Notes under the pieces: model-generated | What the model was told of the DNA's origin: nothing | Databases searched by the model: none | What the model saw: only the letters and a program-made list of their open reading frames with translations | Program-made: the position numbers and the translations under genes | Origin: Sclerodactyla briareus | Lineage: Eukaryota > Echinodermata > Holothuroidea > Dendrochirotida > Sclerodactylidae | Length of the DNA: 64,000 nucleotides | Reading direction: 5' to 3' | Assembly: GCA_026419785.1 (NCBI GenBank) | Contig: JAODTK010005807.1 | Coordinates: 1 to 64,000, forward strand | Part shown: positions 11,833 to 23,500 of the stretch, in pieces | Numbering within the stretch: position 1 is the stretch's first letter | Layout of the letters: the number at the start of each line of letters is the position of its first letter

Positions 11833-12762
11833 GGGTCAGAATCGGAAAGGGCGAGGCTTCGCGACCTAGAGTATGCCATAATGTCTGCGGCTGGGTGGAG
11901 GGCGGTTGTGATAACACGTCGTGTTACCAATGTCCATGACTGTCAGATTACAGACATCCCTGATAGCCTGGTGCGCCACATGAACTGGCAGGGGATTACA
12001 ATCCGGACCCCAACCGGTCATGCAAATGCTCTGTTAATTGACAGCAGCGACCTAAGGGTATCATTGGAGTATGCTCACAGAGCAGAAGTATCTCTCCATA
12101 CCAATCCTGAAGAAAGCCGAAGAGAAGATCAGGAAGCTGGCTGGACACCACACTTGAAGCCACCCGGAGGGCGAAGCCGTACGAAACGGAAAACGGCGCC
12201 AAAGGAGCGGCAACAAGGCAAGACCGGCCAGGCAGGAGGGTGGCCCCACCGCGCACACGACGAGGACAATAGAGACCGCGGGAGCCGTAGTAATTATGAG
12301 GACCAGGACAACGGGAGTGAGTGGTAGAAAGCGTCGAGGAGAGGGCGGGCAGGCGGATTACCGGCGGAGGAAGCCTGAATTAGAGGATGGCCAGGAAGAT
12401 CGGAGAGGCAACGACCTGGATGAGGATGACCCCTCCCCAGGCTACGACGGTCCCGCCCCCAGAAAGTGCCCCCTGGCTGCCGTATCTTTGTGGGACGGGG
12501 TGACACGGCGGACGCGGGTGTCAGAGTTCAAGATGGCGATCCGAGCCAAGGGGGTCTATCCTCGACGGGTGGTCCTGGGCGGTGGCTCCGCCGGGGCTTC
12601 TTCTTCCCTGGAGTTTGAGGCCCCCCGGACAGGATCGACGAGGATGTTGGTCTCCTGGGCGAGGTCATCTTTAACAATGTGAAGCTGCGGCCCAAGATTG
12701 CCATTGAGCGCGGCTCACGTGATGCTGATCCCTCCCGAGACTGGCGACAAACTCAACGGTGA
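11833..12762 (+). CDS. MTHFSD: MTHFSD-like protein, C-terminal exon, frame broken
   Basis: Homologous to methenyltetrahydrofolate synthetase domain-containing protein, which joins a 5-formyl-THF cyclo-ligase-like domain to a C-terminal RNA-binding RRM; the role of the family is poorly defined. In order I read RIGKGE (frame 3), DLEYAIM and TNVHDCQITDIPDSLV then TPT (frame 1), LSIPILKKAEEKIRKLAG (frame 2), a charged Arg/Glu/Asp/Gly-rich linker, RNP2-like CRIFVGRG (frame 1), RVSEFKMAIRAKGVYP and RNP1-like SSLEFE (frame 2), then GEVIFNNVKLRPKIAIE (frame 1) to a TGA at 12760. At least five frame changes are needed; the last falls at a C homopolymer near 12620. The start follows a clear acceptor. 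N-terminal exons are not visible upstream. The stop is preceded by CAACGGTGAGC, which could also act as a donor. The gene identity is secure; whether it is intact with sequencing errors or a pseudogene is open, and I favour errors because all domains persist in order. Confidence 0.82.
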
Positions 12763-15700
12763 GCTCATAGACTCAATGGGAGATTAAGGTAGAGGACTTG
12801 AGCTGCCCCTCTACGTCAAAGCAAGCAAGCTGTTGTCAGGTAGGTTCAGAGAGAATCAATGTTGTTATATGTAGTTGAGAGGGTCAAAATCAAGAGTGTT
12901 TTTTGGTAGGCAGTGACATTTCTAAAGAATTTGCCTTAGTAACGAAGAATGTTTGGCAGCTCTGCAGTTCATTTAGTAATCCAACGGTCAAAATGACTTT
13001 TTAATCAGTTCAAAACATTTTTTGGGAAATGTGAGGTCGTAGTAGGCCATGGTGGAATTCTCAATTGTAGCGCTTCCATCGGAAACCTTAATGGCGCGAG
13101 GTTTTTTTTGTTCGGTTAAACCTCATTAGGAACCACATGCAATGTTGGCTCCAATGGAAATGTTTGCATAATTTGGTTGTATGCTTAAGTAACTCCTCTA
13201 TAGTTGTGAGATTGGAATGGGCCTTATATAAGTTTGACAGCTAGCTTGTAGATTTAAAATTTATTGAATTACAAATTGTTGATTATATATGGCAAGAAAT
13301 ATATTTACCTCATATAGTGTTCCAGAAATACCTAACCTATTTCCAATAACATTCACTTTGCAGATCTTTTTTTCAAAATGTTCAAATTCACCATAGAGAA
13401 TCATAAATCCCATGTAATTACTCATTAACACAATCCACACAGGATCGCAACTGTAGTGGTTATCAGTTGATCAACAGAGAATACTTACTGGGGTGGGAGG
13501 GGGCGGGGGGATTCAACTTGACAAATTAGCCTGAAGAAGATGCTGCGGTGAAAAAGCCAGAACCACTGCATAGTGACTGAATACAACCCATCGGTCGCCA
13601 CAACCAGGCGAGACAACTTTGGCGGTCGCCTTGTATCTTGTTCTTTTTTCGGCAGGTCTACTCTGTAACTGGGTGGTAGAGCATGTAAAGTCTACCCATA
13701 CAACGAATGTAGAGCTTGTAAGTTCCACTCATAAAACTAATGTACAGAGTGAATTCCCAACTCCTTTCAGTGCATTCCGCTCTATCTTTTTTTGAAAATG
13801 AAAAAACTCTTCTCTTACTGAAGGGAATGCTCCCAGCAAGTCTTATCATCTAGCTCTTTAAGATACTCATTCTTCCTTCCTTTTATACTTTGCTAAAATG
13901 TTACTTGTGGCAATTGCTGATGATTAACTTTCTAAAGAAGTGGACCTGTATTGACTGTTATTGTGTGAAGGGGATTTGAAAAGTGGTCATTAAGAATTGA
14001 TACAAGAGAAATGTACGAGATAATACAAAGATACATTGTGCATATTTGTGAAAAAAAAAGCAATTGTAATAAGAGATTTTAATCAAGAAAACAATGTGGG
14101 AAAAAATATTGTGGAAAAACATTGTGTAGAAATGTACACAAAGAAAAGGTGCAATTTCCTTAGAAAAAGATTGAACTTTGCAAAGATAATGTGAAAGGGA
14201 TCGAGCAAAAGTTGGCATTGTACATGTTTTTGGGACTGGTGGTTTTGGATAGTAGTGACAGTAATCAGGTGAATAACAAATCAAAAGTCAAAGAAAACGA
14301 AAAAGTCTGGTAATTGATTACCGGTATAAAGTTGTGTGCAGTTGTACCTTACATTTTAGAAGGCAAATAGCCTTCTGAAGAGAAAAGCACGGAGTTGCCT
14401 CAAAGAAAGTGAGAGACAAGTCTAGCAAAATTCTGCTCAGAGGAATTTGTGGTTTTTTGTGGTTACAAAGTTCAGTGTAATTCCATGGAACTTGTTTTGA
14501 ATGCAAAAAGGAACGAAAGAGTTCATCTTTTTGCTCTATGATGTTCTTATTACGATGCAGTCAAAGTGGGAATGTTCAGTATTTGAGGCCAGAATGTGTG
14601 CTTTATTTTGTACCTATGAGGAAGCTTGGGACCGTATGCCTAATACGTTCCTAGCTTAAGTTCGTTGGACCTTTGAATACATTGTTGGCCTAAAAAATTC
14701 TCTCAACAGATCCTCTGGTTAATAGCAAACAGAATACAATTTTGGTAGCAGTTTCATTCATGTTATATTATATGCGATCACTACTTCTATGAAAGAATCA
14801 CAGCATTTTAGAATAGACTTGCAAAGTTGATGGAATGTTACGGCATATGTACCACAATCCTCAGTTGAATTTTGTTTTTTTTTTTTTAAAGAATCTGCAG
14901 CAGCTGACAGTTGAATGGTATTGCAATATGCTCAAAGCCTGTACAAAGGCTGGATGGTGTGTCCTATATAGCTCCTATAGCCCCTGCCAGATGTACAATA
15001 CCTGGTTGAGTCATATATCAATACATACATGATGCTCTCTACTAACTTGACTAAGCAACCTTGTGAGCTGTACACAAGATTTCCCCTTACCACAGCTCTA
15101 TCATATTACAGCTGATCTTGAAAACAAACCAATTCCATCATGCCTACGATGTTTGTTGTCTAGGGATATTCGTTTGTGCGGGCAGATCGTGTGTTTCGAA
15201 AGTTTTTCTGCACACTGCTCGTGGGACTGCCATGTACTCACTACCTTGGAAACCTTTGACCACATATCACAAGAACATCTGAACTGGTCGTGCGTAAAGA
15301 GTTTGTTACAAATTTAGATGTATATCAAAACAGACCAGTATGGATGTATTAAGGTTGTTCTCAATCTTGTTGGGTCTCTACATGGCAAGGCTAGGTTAAT
15401 TTGATGCCAAACAGGCATCATCTGTGGAAATATTGAAAAACCGGATCTGCTGTTTGACATGTGTTTGGGAGAATGGAATAGGCCAATATAGTCAGTGACT
15501 GATAATTGATACACTTGAATAAAACTTCAATGGACTAATTGACCCTGCTCATTGACTCAAGGTATTATCAAAGTCCTGCTCTGATTTAAAACTGTTATCC
15601 TGCCTCCCTGTCCACCTAACCCATTCTTGTCTAACGATTATATCCCCTGCTTTGAAATTTTCTATAATTTAGGGTAATTTAGGATGCAAAGCAGTCCATT

Positions 15701-17742
15701 GTTGATATCCGCGCAGGATGAACTCTCGTTGCGATTGCGTTACCGATGGTTTGAATGTAAGAAAAACTTGTTTTATATTATTATTTTTTTCCAATCCAAT
15801 AAGTTCATTTTCCTCCTGAATTTTTGCTTTTTTTCTCAGGGGGCCACTACTGGCAATGTACTATAACGCCAAATGAACCAGTGAAATGTGACAACATTTG
15901 TATTTACCCACAAAAACAATATTCAGGGTTAGGACAACCTATATAGCTTTAGGTCCAATTCGCCAGCAACGGTGCTGGCCAGTGGATCAATAATGTCCTA
16001 CTATCTACCTTAATCTTAATCCAGAAGTTCATGGAATACCCCCGGACTGAGAACGGTTGCCTATTCTTGTTCTGGATCATGCAAAAGCTGGGGTATGTTA
16101 TTCAAGGGATAAACTGCAACTGGTAAACTTTTACTGGCAAATAAACCGTCGAGACTCATGGATATATGTGAATAAACGGATGAGGTTGCAGGCCGAGTTT
16201 GCGTTAGTAAGCTAAATTCATGAAGTCCAAGACTGTTTAATGACCAGTAAAAGTCGACCCGCTGTAGTTTATTTCTATTCTAATCTATTTACAATCCACA
16301 AATTAAGAACTACCAACGAACGATTAAGAGATATCTATATAGCTAAATTTCATCCTTGGTAATCTCTAACAGTAATATACAGGCAGCTAAGGTAACTATT
16401 GCGTTAGTTTTGATCAAGTAATTGCATTGTGTACGCATACGCCAAAGATTGGCTGTGTCCTGCATATTTCTGAAACGTCATACCAACCATGCGTGCCGAA
16501 CCGGAGGGTTTCCGCCTGGTGAACATGAACGTTCAAGTATGCCATCAAGCAAGCCATTGTTCCCGTTTGTATTTTTTGTTAAGGCATACACCCTCTGAAG
16601 CAACCCTATACTGGATCTGGTCCATGTAACATAAACTTCCAAAGGCCTCACGAACCTTACATTTGCCGTTTTAAAAAGTACTGCGTTTACTTCAATGCAG
16701 CGAATTGAGCAAGTATCCGATTGTTGTGTCACTCCTGACCACTGCTGTTATTCCAAAAATACTGCCCAGTTATTGCCAAAATAACAGATGGCCAAGTATT
16801 GGGATTAGCCAATCAGAATCCTATATTCTCGATTACTGGATAGTTGGTTGGTAGAATATGAGATAGCAATACCAAGCGTCTGAATAACCTCTAATAATCC
16901 CTAACCCTGAATACTTCTTACAGTAGTAATCTCAGTTGCGGTATTAGAAATAAGTCATAACCCATATGTTCTATTATGTATATTCTTTGAGTCATGCTAT
17001 TTTGTTTTTCTTCTGCTTTTTCTATTCACTATTTTTTGTTTTATGAGTGGTATTCGATTATTTGTTTAATCAGAATGAACTAATTTTTCAGTATTCTTAG
17101 TAGCCTTTGTTACCTCAACAATTACTGGAAGAATATATTGTTCCATAATCAATTTTTGACTGCATTGAGTTCTCTTTTTTTCAAATTAACTAAAACTTCA
17201 AATGTGTCTTGTATACCATTGACCAAAAAAAAAATCCAAGACTAAAAAGTATAATTGTGTTGATTGTCTTTTGTTGCTGAACGATAACATTTTCACCATC
17301 ATGAAAGTAGATTCCATTTGAACACTGAATCATATGCAGTAACTTGAAAGTGAACAATTGGCAAACTGAATTAGCATATATGATACCTAATTCCTCTTCA
17401 CCTAGCTCTTTACTGAGGCTGCATTTTCCATGCTCTTGATTATCCCACATCAGGGTCATGCTCCTAGACGACATCTTGTAGGGTAGAGGGTTTACCCCTA
17501 TTAAGCTCCGTTTGAATTTTTCTTCAGTGTGCGTTTCATATGCTAGTGAGGCGCGGGTCGGGGCGGAGCTTACAAGGCAGACGAGGCACCTGTAGTCGAG
17601 CAAGGTCATATCGAAACCCCCACACTCGAATTTAGAGGTTCTATCTAGAGCCTGTCCAACTTGAGGGTATTTTGCACTACTGATTGAATTACTGTGATAC
17701 AATCCACAAGATATATCCACTTTTCCACTCCCCTGCCATCTC
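12763..17742. other. Long non-coding stretch, no gene seen
   Basis: AT-rich with T- and A-homopolymers. A phrase near 13527 (GCCTGAAGAAGATGCTGCGG) resembles sequence often found beside retroelements, but I could not identify an element. The longest frame of the window (184 codons, minus, 17190-17744) lies at the right edge; it has no recognised domain and is treated as chance. Confidence 0.4.
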
Positions 17743-17860
17743 ATGGGCCGAGTGGTTAGGAACAGTGATGCACTAATTACCCAAATTACTGACTTGCATT
17801 ACAAATAATATCAGCAGAGGTCCATTCCCATCCCGCACTGTACTTGACAAAAATATACGG
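17743..17860 (+). repeat. Possible tRNA-like SINE head
   Basis: GGGCCGAGTGGTTAGG near 17743 closely resembles the A-box region of a Leu/Ser-type tRNA. AGGTCCATTCCCATCCC near 17818 is a degenerate B-box-like match. The spacing of roughly 75 bp is longer than in a functional tRNA. It could be an old SINE or coincidence. Confidence 0.3.
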
Positions 17861-18139
17861 GCATGACACTCTGGTCCTAGAAATAATCCAGCTGACAAAG
17901 GTACGTGTTTGTGCATTTAGCAAGTTTGCCGAAGGCCAGTGGTATGCATACTGGCCTACCCTGAATGCCTTTAGCAGACGACAATTTTCAATGTGTTTTC
18001 TACATACACCACAGTTCACAGTGATTCATAATCAATGATCTAGCTACCGTTCTCTGAACACTCGCGCTGTGCGGTACCCGACATCATTGGGCCCTTGTCC
18101 AGACCTGGACGGAGTAATCCCTTCATATCCGCAGTGTTG

Positions 18140-18245
18140 AAGGACTCGAGTCCCCTTGGTCTCGAGAATGATTTTGAAGGACTCAGACTCCTCCTTGATG
18201 ACTCCGACTCGGTACTCGGCTGTTTACTCGGGCGCGAGTCAGTTC
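18140..18245 (+). repeat. ACTCGG-rich dispersed repeat, copy 1
   Basis: Dense in GGACTCGAGTCC, GACTCCGACTCGG and GCGCGAGTCAG motifs, unlike flanking AT-rich DNA. It belongs with similar blocks at 18830-18912, 40380-40510 and 41728-41835. Confidence 0.6.
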
Positions 18246-18829
18246 AAGACCGCTCAGAAAAAATCCACAGGGAAATTCCAAAACTTAGGTGTTATACTGC
18301 AGAAATTTGCATCAATTTTGACAATCATAAATGCGTTGTACTGTCTTGTTGTCAATGTCTCCAGAATTCACTCAATCAATCTGAAGTTATAGCCAATTGT
18401 GCATTTATTGACTACTGTGCTTGTCGGAATGGCTGTTAGCTGGTGGCATCCTCATGAGGTACTACATATGGATTGCCTGTCTATAAAGGTTGATGTTCTT
18501 GAAATGCAATGAAAAATACTTCAAAGTGATACTGCTTTCTGGAAAGTTATTGTCCTAGAGTTTGCAAAAACTTTGGAGGTGGGGATCAGGTGGAGTTATA
18601 AACATGTTGTTTAGGGCCTTTATTTTTGTTATTTTGGCACGTGTAGGGCAATGGCATCTACATGGCCTTAAAACTGTACCAGGACGGGCAACCCCCAATT
18701 TGGTGTATGCTAATCTGCAACATTACAAATACCTTTTTGTGGGTGAGGATGCACAACTAACTTAATACCTGTCTTACTTTTGCACCTGAGACGCATATAT
18801 TTCTGCAAAAATGTCAAGTTGTAATAGGG

Positions 18830-18912
18830 AACTTCGTGACTCGGACACAAGGACTGGGGTCTTGGACTCCGGATGGTGAGGACTCTGTCTTGGACTCAGA
18901 CTGGCTGGACTT
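18830..18912 (+). repeat. ACTCGG-rich dispersed repeat, copy 2
   Basis: Begins GGGAACTTCGTGACTCGGAC and continues with GGACTCCGGA and GGACTCAGACTGG. The left edge resembles that of the block at 41728 (AAGGAACTCGAGACTCGG), indicating a shared family in the same orientation. Confidence 0.6.
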
Positions 18913-19304
18913 GAAAATGCAGAGAATCCTATTTCCCTTGTTGCAAATCCCTTGCATTTGCTTCCGCGCAAAGAGATCATGGGTATTGTTGACCCGAGAT
19001 ACTTGAGACATTCACTATAGCATTTTTTTGTTGTTGTTCATGTGTAATTCAAAATGAGGAGACCTGCGCTTTCTTGAGATACAAGATAGCATTTTGCTCG
19101 TTGAAAGTAGTGCTCTGCACAGATGTGAAGTTTCCGTCTCCACTGAATGGTGGTTCTATTTGGTTCTTTCCTCTTGTCAACTGTGCCACTGGTCTGTTTG
19201 AGTTAGCTAGGTCAGACACGTTGCTATTTATGCTTTCAAATGGATGTTTTTCGTCTCTTGCTTGATCTAACCACCAATTTATTGGTTTTGGGGGAACTGA
19301 TTAC
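18913..19304. other. Non-coding stretch, no gene seen
   Basis: No gene or repeat identified. Confidence 0.45.
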
Positions 19305-20540
19305 TAGATTACTTCAGGTTGAGGCAGCTCTTCCGATTTGTAGTTTAATTAGACTATTGTGACAGCTTGCCCCATGAAGGATGAAGTGGCAAGATCTCGT
19401 TTGAGACCTAGGTGGATTTATCCACCTGCTACAAGGGATAAAACTGACCATCTTGCACTTAGGGGGTGGTCCGGGTCCTCCAAGAACCGAGTGAAGCTTA
19501 TCCCTAATGCGACTTCCATACTTCTCTACGATGTCATACGAGAGTCTACAGTAAACCCAAATACTGCCAATTAGAGAGTTATAAAATACAAGTGAAATGT
19601 TCTGGTTCACGTTGACTATCGATTCCAAATCCGTCTGACAACATGATTACCATGTACATCAGCTGATCATCATAGTAGACCCAGGTATTTGTATTCACTA
19701 ACCCTTTTTTACTGCTTTATTTTCGATGAGGACTGGTTCTACGAAAGTTGCAATAGGTCCTTTCATCTTGCTGATATTCGAATAGAGGGAGTTTCTGTCA
19801 CCTCCTCAACTGAATAAGCATCTGTTCATGGTAGCTTCTATCATCATTGTTTCTAATCAGACCAATGAGAGCAGGTGTCATCCGTGAACTTGGCCAGCGG
19901 GCAGTCTGGATCGGAGGAATGTATCCTGAACGATGCTCAAACGGTGCCTTTTGGTGCTGCTGTGCTACAGTCAATGATGTCAGATGTACTTGACCGATAC
20001 AAATTGTGAGCACTTAGGGGGGTAGTCTAAAATCTATCAAATCATAGATTGTGCTACACACTAGCTAATATATGGGGTTGCATAGTGTTAATAGCAGATG
20101 AAGAGTAATAAAAAACTCATATGAGCAGACATTTTACCGAGTTCTCATGATGAGAGTATAATGGTCCATGTAAAATATTTGCATCATTGTTGTCCTTCTC
20201 TGTTTGCAAACTGTAGATCATCAATTAGATTGAAGGTCAGCTTCGTTCACATGATTTCATAGCTATGGAAGTGAGCACCACCGGACTAAGATCATTCATG
20301 CTGTTGATGGTTGACTTCTTGGGTACCGGAATGATGCAGAATCGTTTCCATAACGAGGGATGCCGGGTCTTAAAGCACAAGTTGAAAATATAGGTGAAGA
20401 TATATGACAATTGATGGTTACAATGTTTTTAAACTCGCGGTTTTGACATCGATGCATTCAGCTGTGAAAAATCTTGGCGTCCTTCATGTGATGATGGCGT
20501 GGTCTTCCTGGAAGTTACTTTGAGAAGGTTGGCAGGATAG
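19305..20540 (-). mobile_element. LINE-B: reverse transcriptase fragment, decayed
   Basis: Read on the minus strand from high to low coordinates, with frame changes, the order matches a non-LTR retrotransposon reverse transcriptase. An upstream segment reads LKHCNHQLSYIF (near 20430), then SLWKRFCIIPVPKKSTI and LTSIAMKSCE (about 20380-20260). The palm region has SDIIDCSTAAPKGTV (near 19980) and a PLAKFTDDT catalytic box where FADD is expected. C-terminal sequences read WVYYDDQL, then ISLVFYNSLIGSIWVYC (near 19590), and a tail INPPRSQT. The sequence between the two RT halves near 20020-20220 is not recognisable and may be deleted or scrambled. The GTVLSP-type palm differs from LINE-C. No endonuclease was seen, consistent with 5' truncation. 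I do not assign a clade firmly. Confidence 0.8.
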
Positions 20541-23500
20541 CTTTCAAACAACCACTGTTATTACCCAGAAAATTAGTGTTTATTTCTACAGAATCATGGA
20601 ATAACCCCTCCCTTTGGTGTGTTTGAATGCAATGTCGCTTCACCACACAACTACACCTTGGTCTCGCTGAGTCTTGGGGTTGAGTCGCGCTAAGGTTGTA
20701 TAGAAAAAATCATTACCAGGTTTGTCGTGCATACCCACCTGTAATAGGACCCGTTCTCGAGTTATGTGAAAACTGTAACACCAATCTTGTGGGTAATGTA
20801 GATGAACTACAGTATAATGTTATGCATGAAGTATAATATCCTGAAAGGTGGTTGTGGTTGGTTGGTACTTCAGTATTTCTGAGAGGCTCTTCGGAACTTT
20901 ATAGTAGCTTGTGAGAAAGGCTGGTTGGCTTCTTATGCATCAGACGTTGATGGGTACTACAGACGTTGGTGTACTTGAGCCTGTTATATCAGAGGTGACC
21001 TTGAAGTGGAATATTCATATCAATAATGCACATGTTTGCTAAGTGCCTTTTCAGACATGGGCTGAACTGTTAGAATGCTCACAGTTGAAGAATGCTTGCC
21101 ACCCCCCAGGCCCAGCAACTATCACTGGCCTTTAGCTACTATTCTGACCAGATTAGCCAGTCTACAGGTTTCTACCAGATAATTACCATGTGGCATGTAT
21201 CGGTAGGACTATGCTAAGCCTGACATCAAAAACCTGTTCTGCACCGGCTCTCCTGCATTGGTTTCATTTGAAGCCCATCACAAGATTAGGATCAGAAGAG
21301 GCTTCCAATGGTAATTCTAGCAGTGTTACTCCTTTTCTACATCTTGAAGCCCATTTGTTCTCTCCTCTCTCCGTCCTTATATCACTCCCGACGGCAGACG
21401 TGACTTGCTATCCTGCACGGTGGGCGTTGACCTGCCTTGAGACTTCAAACTTAGTTCTCCTATAGTCCTCCTATATAGCCGATAAGACACTACATCTCCC
21501 TACTTTATCCATGCAATCAGTAGGAATCCATCAACAAAAACTGAGAAAATAGCACAACAAACTAATATTCAAGTATATTGTGTTTTTTGGGCAAGATTTT
21601 TTCCGTCCCCATAATACCGAACACATACATTGGTACTTTACCATATCATCAACATTTGAATTCACTTTAACTGCCAGCCTCAAATCCCACCAAAAATATA
21701 TTTACTCGACTTTCAATAAATGTGAAATGAATTCAATAAATAAGCTCAGCAACAGGACATAATGATACTATTATTTGAAAGTTCCTTCACTTTATTTCAT
21801 GGTCCTACTCAGCCAGGGACCACGCCATACTGGTAATACGTTTTTTTTTTGCATTAGCCGCCTGATTATTCTTTTCCTCTAAATGATGCGAAAATTTATT
21901 GTGAAGGCACGAACATGGCATTTCAGTATCATATGCTTTTTTCGTGAATATCCGAAGCTGAATGGAACTTCAATTACCAACACAAAAGTTCCTATTGAAA
22001 CCATGTTGTGAAAATAATATTCAGGTTGAGGCCAAATCTACAGTACAAGGTCAGTGTAAATTGGTGATTATGTTTCACTAATGCAAAGCAATGAATTTCA
22101 AATGTCACCAACAATGACATATGGATACTACTATTTAATTACCAAACCACAAACGATCCCTACTAAACCCCTGCTGTAATGTTTTGGCAAGTGCAGCTTT
22201 GGTTGTTGGAGTAACGTCTCCATTCCAGCAAAGGGACAAATGAGGTCTTCCAATCCCGGCTAGTTATCCTGAGCCGCACGCCTAAATATTGATTGATCAT
22301 TTGGTTACCTTGGAGACAGGGGGCGAGACAGTTTAGTGACCAGCTCTGTAATTCTAGGTTACCGGGTTACAGGTAGCGCTCATACTAACGCAGTAAATTT
22401 TGCATGGAACTGGTAAGAATGAGCCAAAAATTTGACATGGAAATAATTTGAAATTTATGGAAAATACAATACAGTTTTCTATTTTACCCTACCTAATCGA
22501 GGCCTGGTAGTTAAAGGTAAAAATTATTATCATCTGTGGCGGACTGCGATTAACTGTTCTTTGTTACAATGTCTCCTATTGTCCTCAAATTTTCCGCTTT
22601 CCTCGTCTTCTCAGCTATGGGGACACACTAGCAACCTACCTCTGAATTTTGGCTCCCCTACCCAGTGGGCCTGATCGTGGAGCCCTCTCATCCAGCTACA
22701 CATTCACTAGTGCTGATACAGGAATTCATAAATGATGAGAAAGACATAATAATGCATTAAACTCTCTCACAGCCTTCGATGCTCATGTGACTAGGAACCT
22801 TGCGCGAAAAACTACCAACTCTTGTAGTCGCAGCATATTATTGTAGCCTTCACAGTGACAGTAGCACAGGGTCCTTCATGATGGGTATGGCTATAACCCT
22901 TGAGAGTGGAAAACCTCCCAAAAACAATCTCTCTACAGTTCAGATCAAATTTTAACCTGATTATTTGGGTTGTATACCCCGTGACTGTAAGCTTTGGTTT
23001 GAGATGTGGAACAAAAGATTGATTTCAGAATCTAATCAGAATATACACAGCCATGTGTTACAATGGCAGGCAGTGAGTGCCAAGGTAATGAATTACAATT
23101 TCAGACAATTTGTAAATTTGACCAAACTCCCAAGTGTGCCCCTTCTCTCAAATAGATTTTTTATATTTAAGTACATTACTGACCCAAAATTTGTCAAGAT
23201 CACAATGTTGCAGTCACTGCAGCAAACATTATCAAGACAGTGGTCGACCAAGACAATTGCAATAATTTTTAGTACTTATAATGTGGATGCAAAACACAAT
23301 TGACCATTGTCAGATCAGGTTGAGAACCAGGCAGCTTGCTCCTTTAATGCATTAAACTTATCAAAAAGCAGGACAGCCAGCGAGTGACCATTTGACCTGT
23401 TCTATCAAAAGCAGGAACATGTCGCTGGTGCCTGGTTTCAATAGAGTAATCTTAAAAATAGCATGATATAAAAAATAATATTTTCCATAACATCGGAGGG

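Noticed and set aside
13513-13560. GCCTGAAGAAGATGCTGCGG phrase reminiscent of sequence beside retroelements
   Set aside because: Too short to assign, and no reverse transcriptase or terminal structure was found nearby.
17190-17744. 184-codon minus-strand frame, longest in the window
   Set aside because: No domain, no signal sequence, no splice context, and an AT-driven C-terminal part. In a window where real coding sequence is frame-broken, length alone is not evidence.
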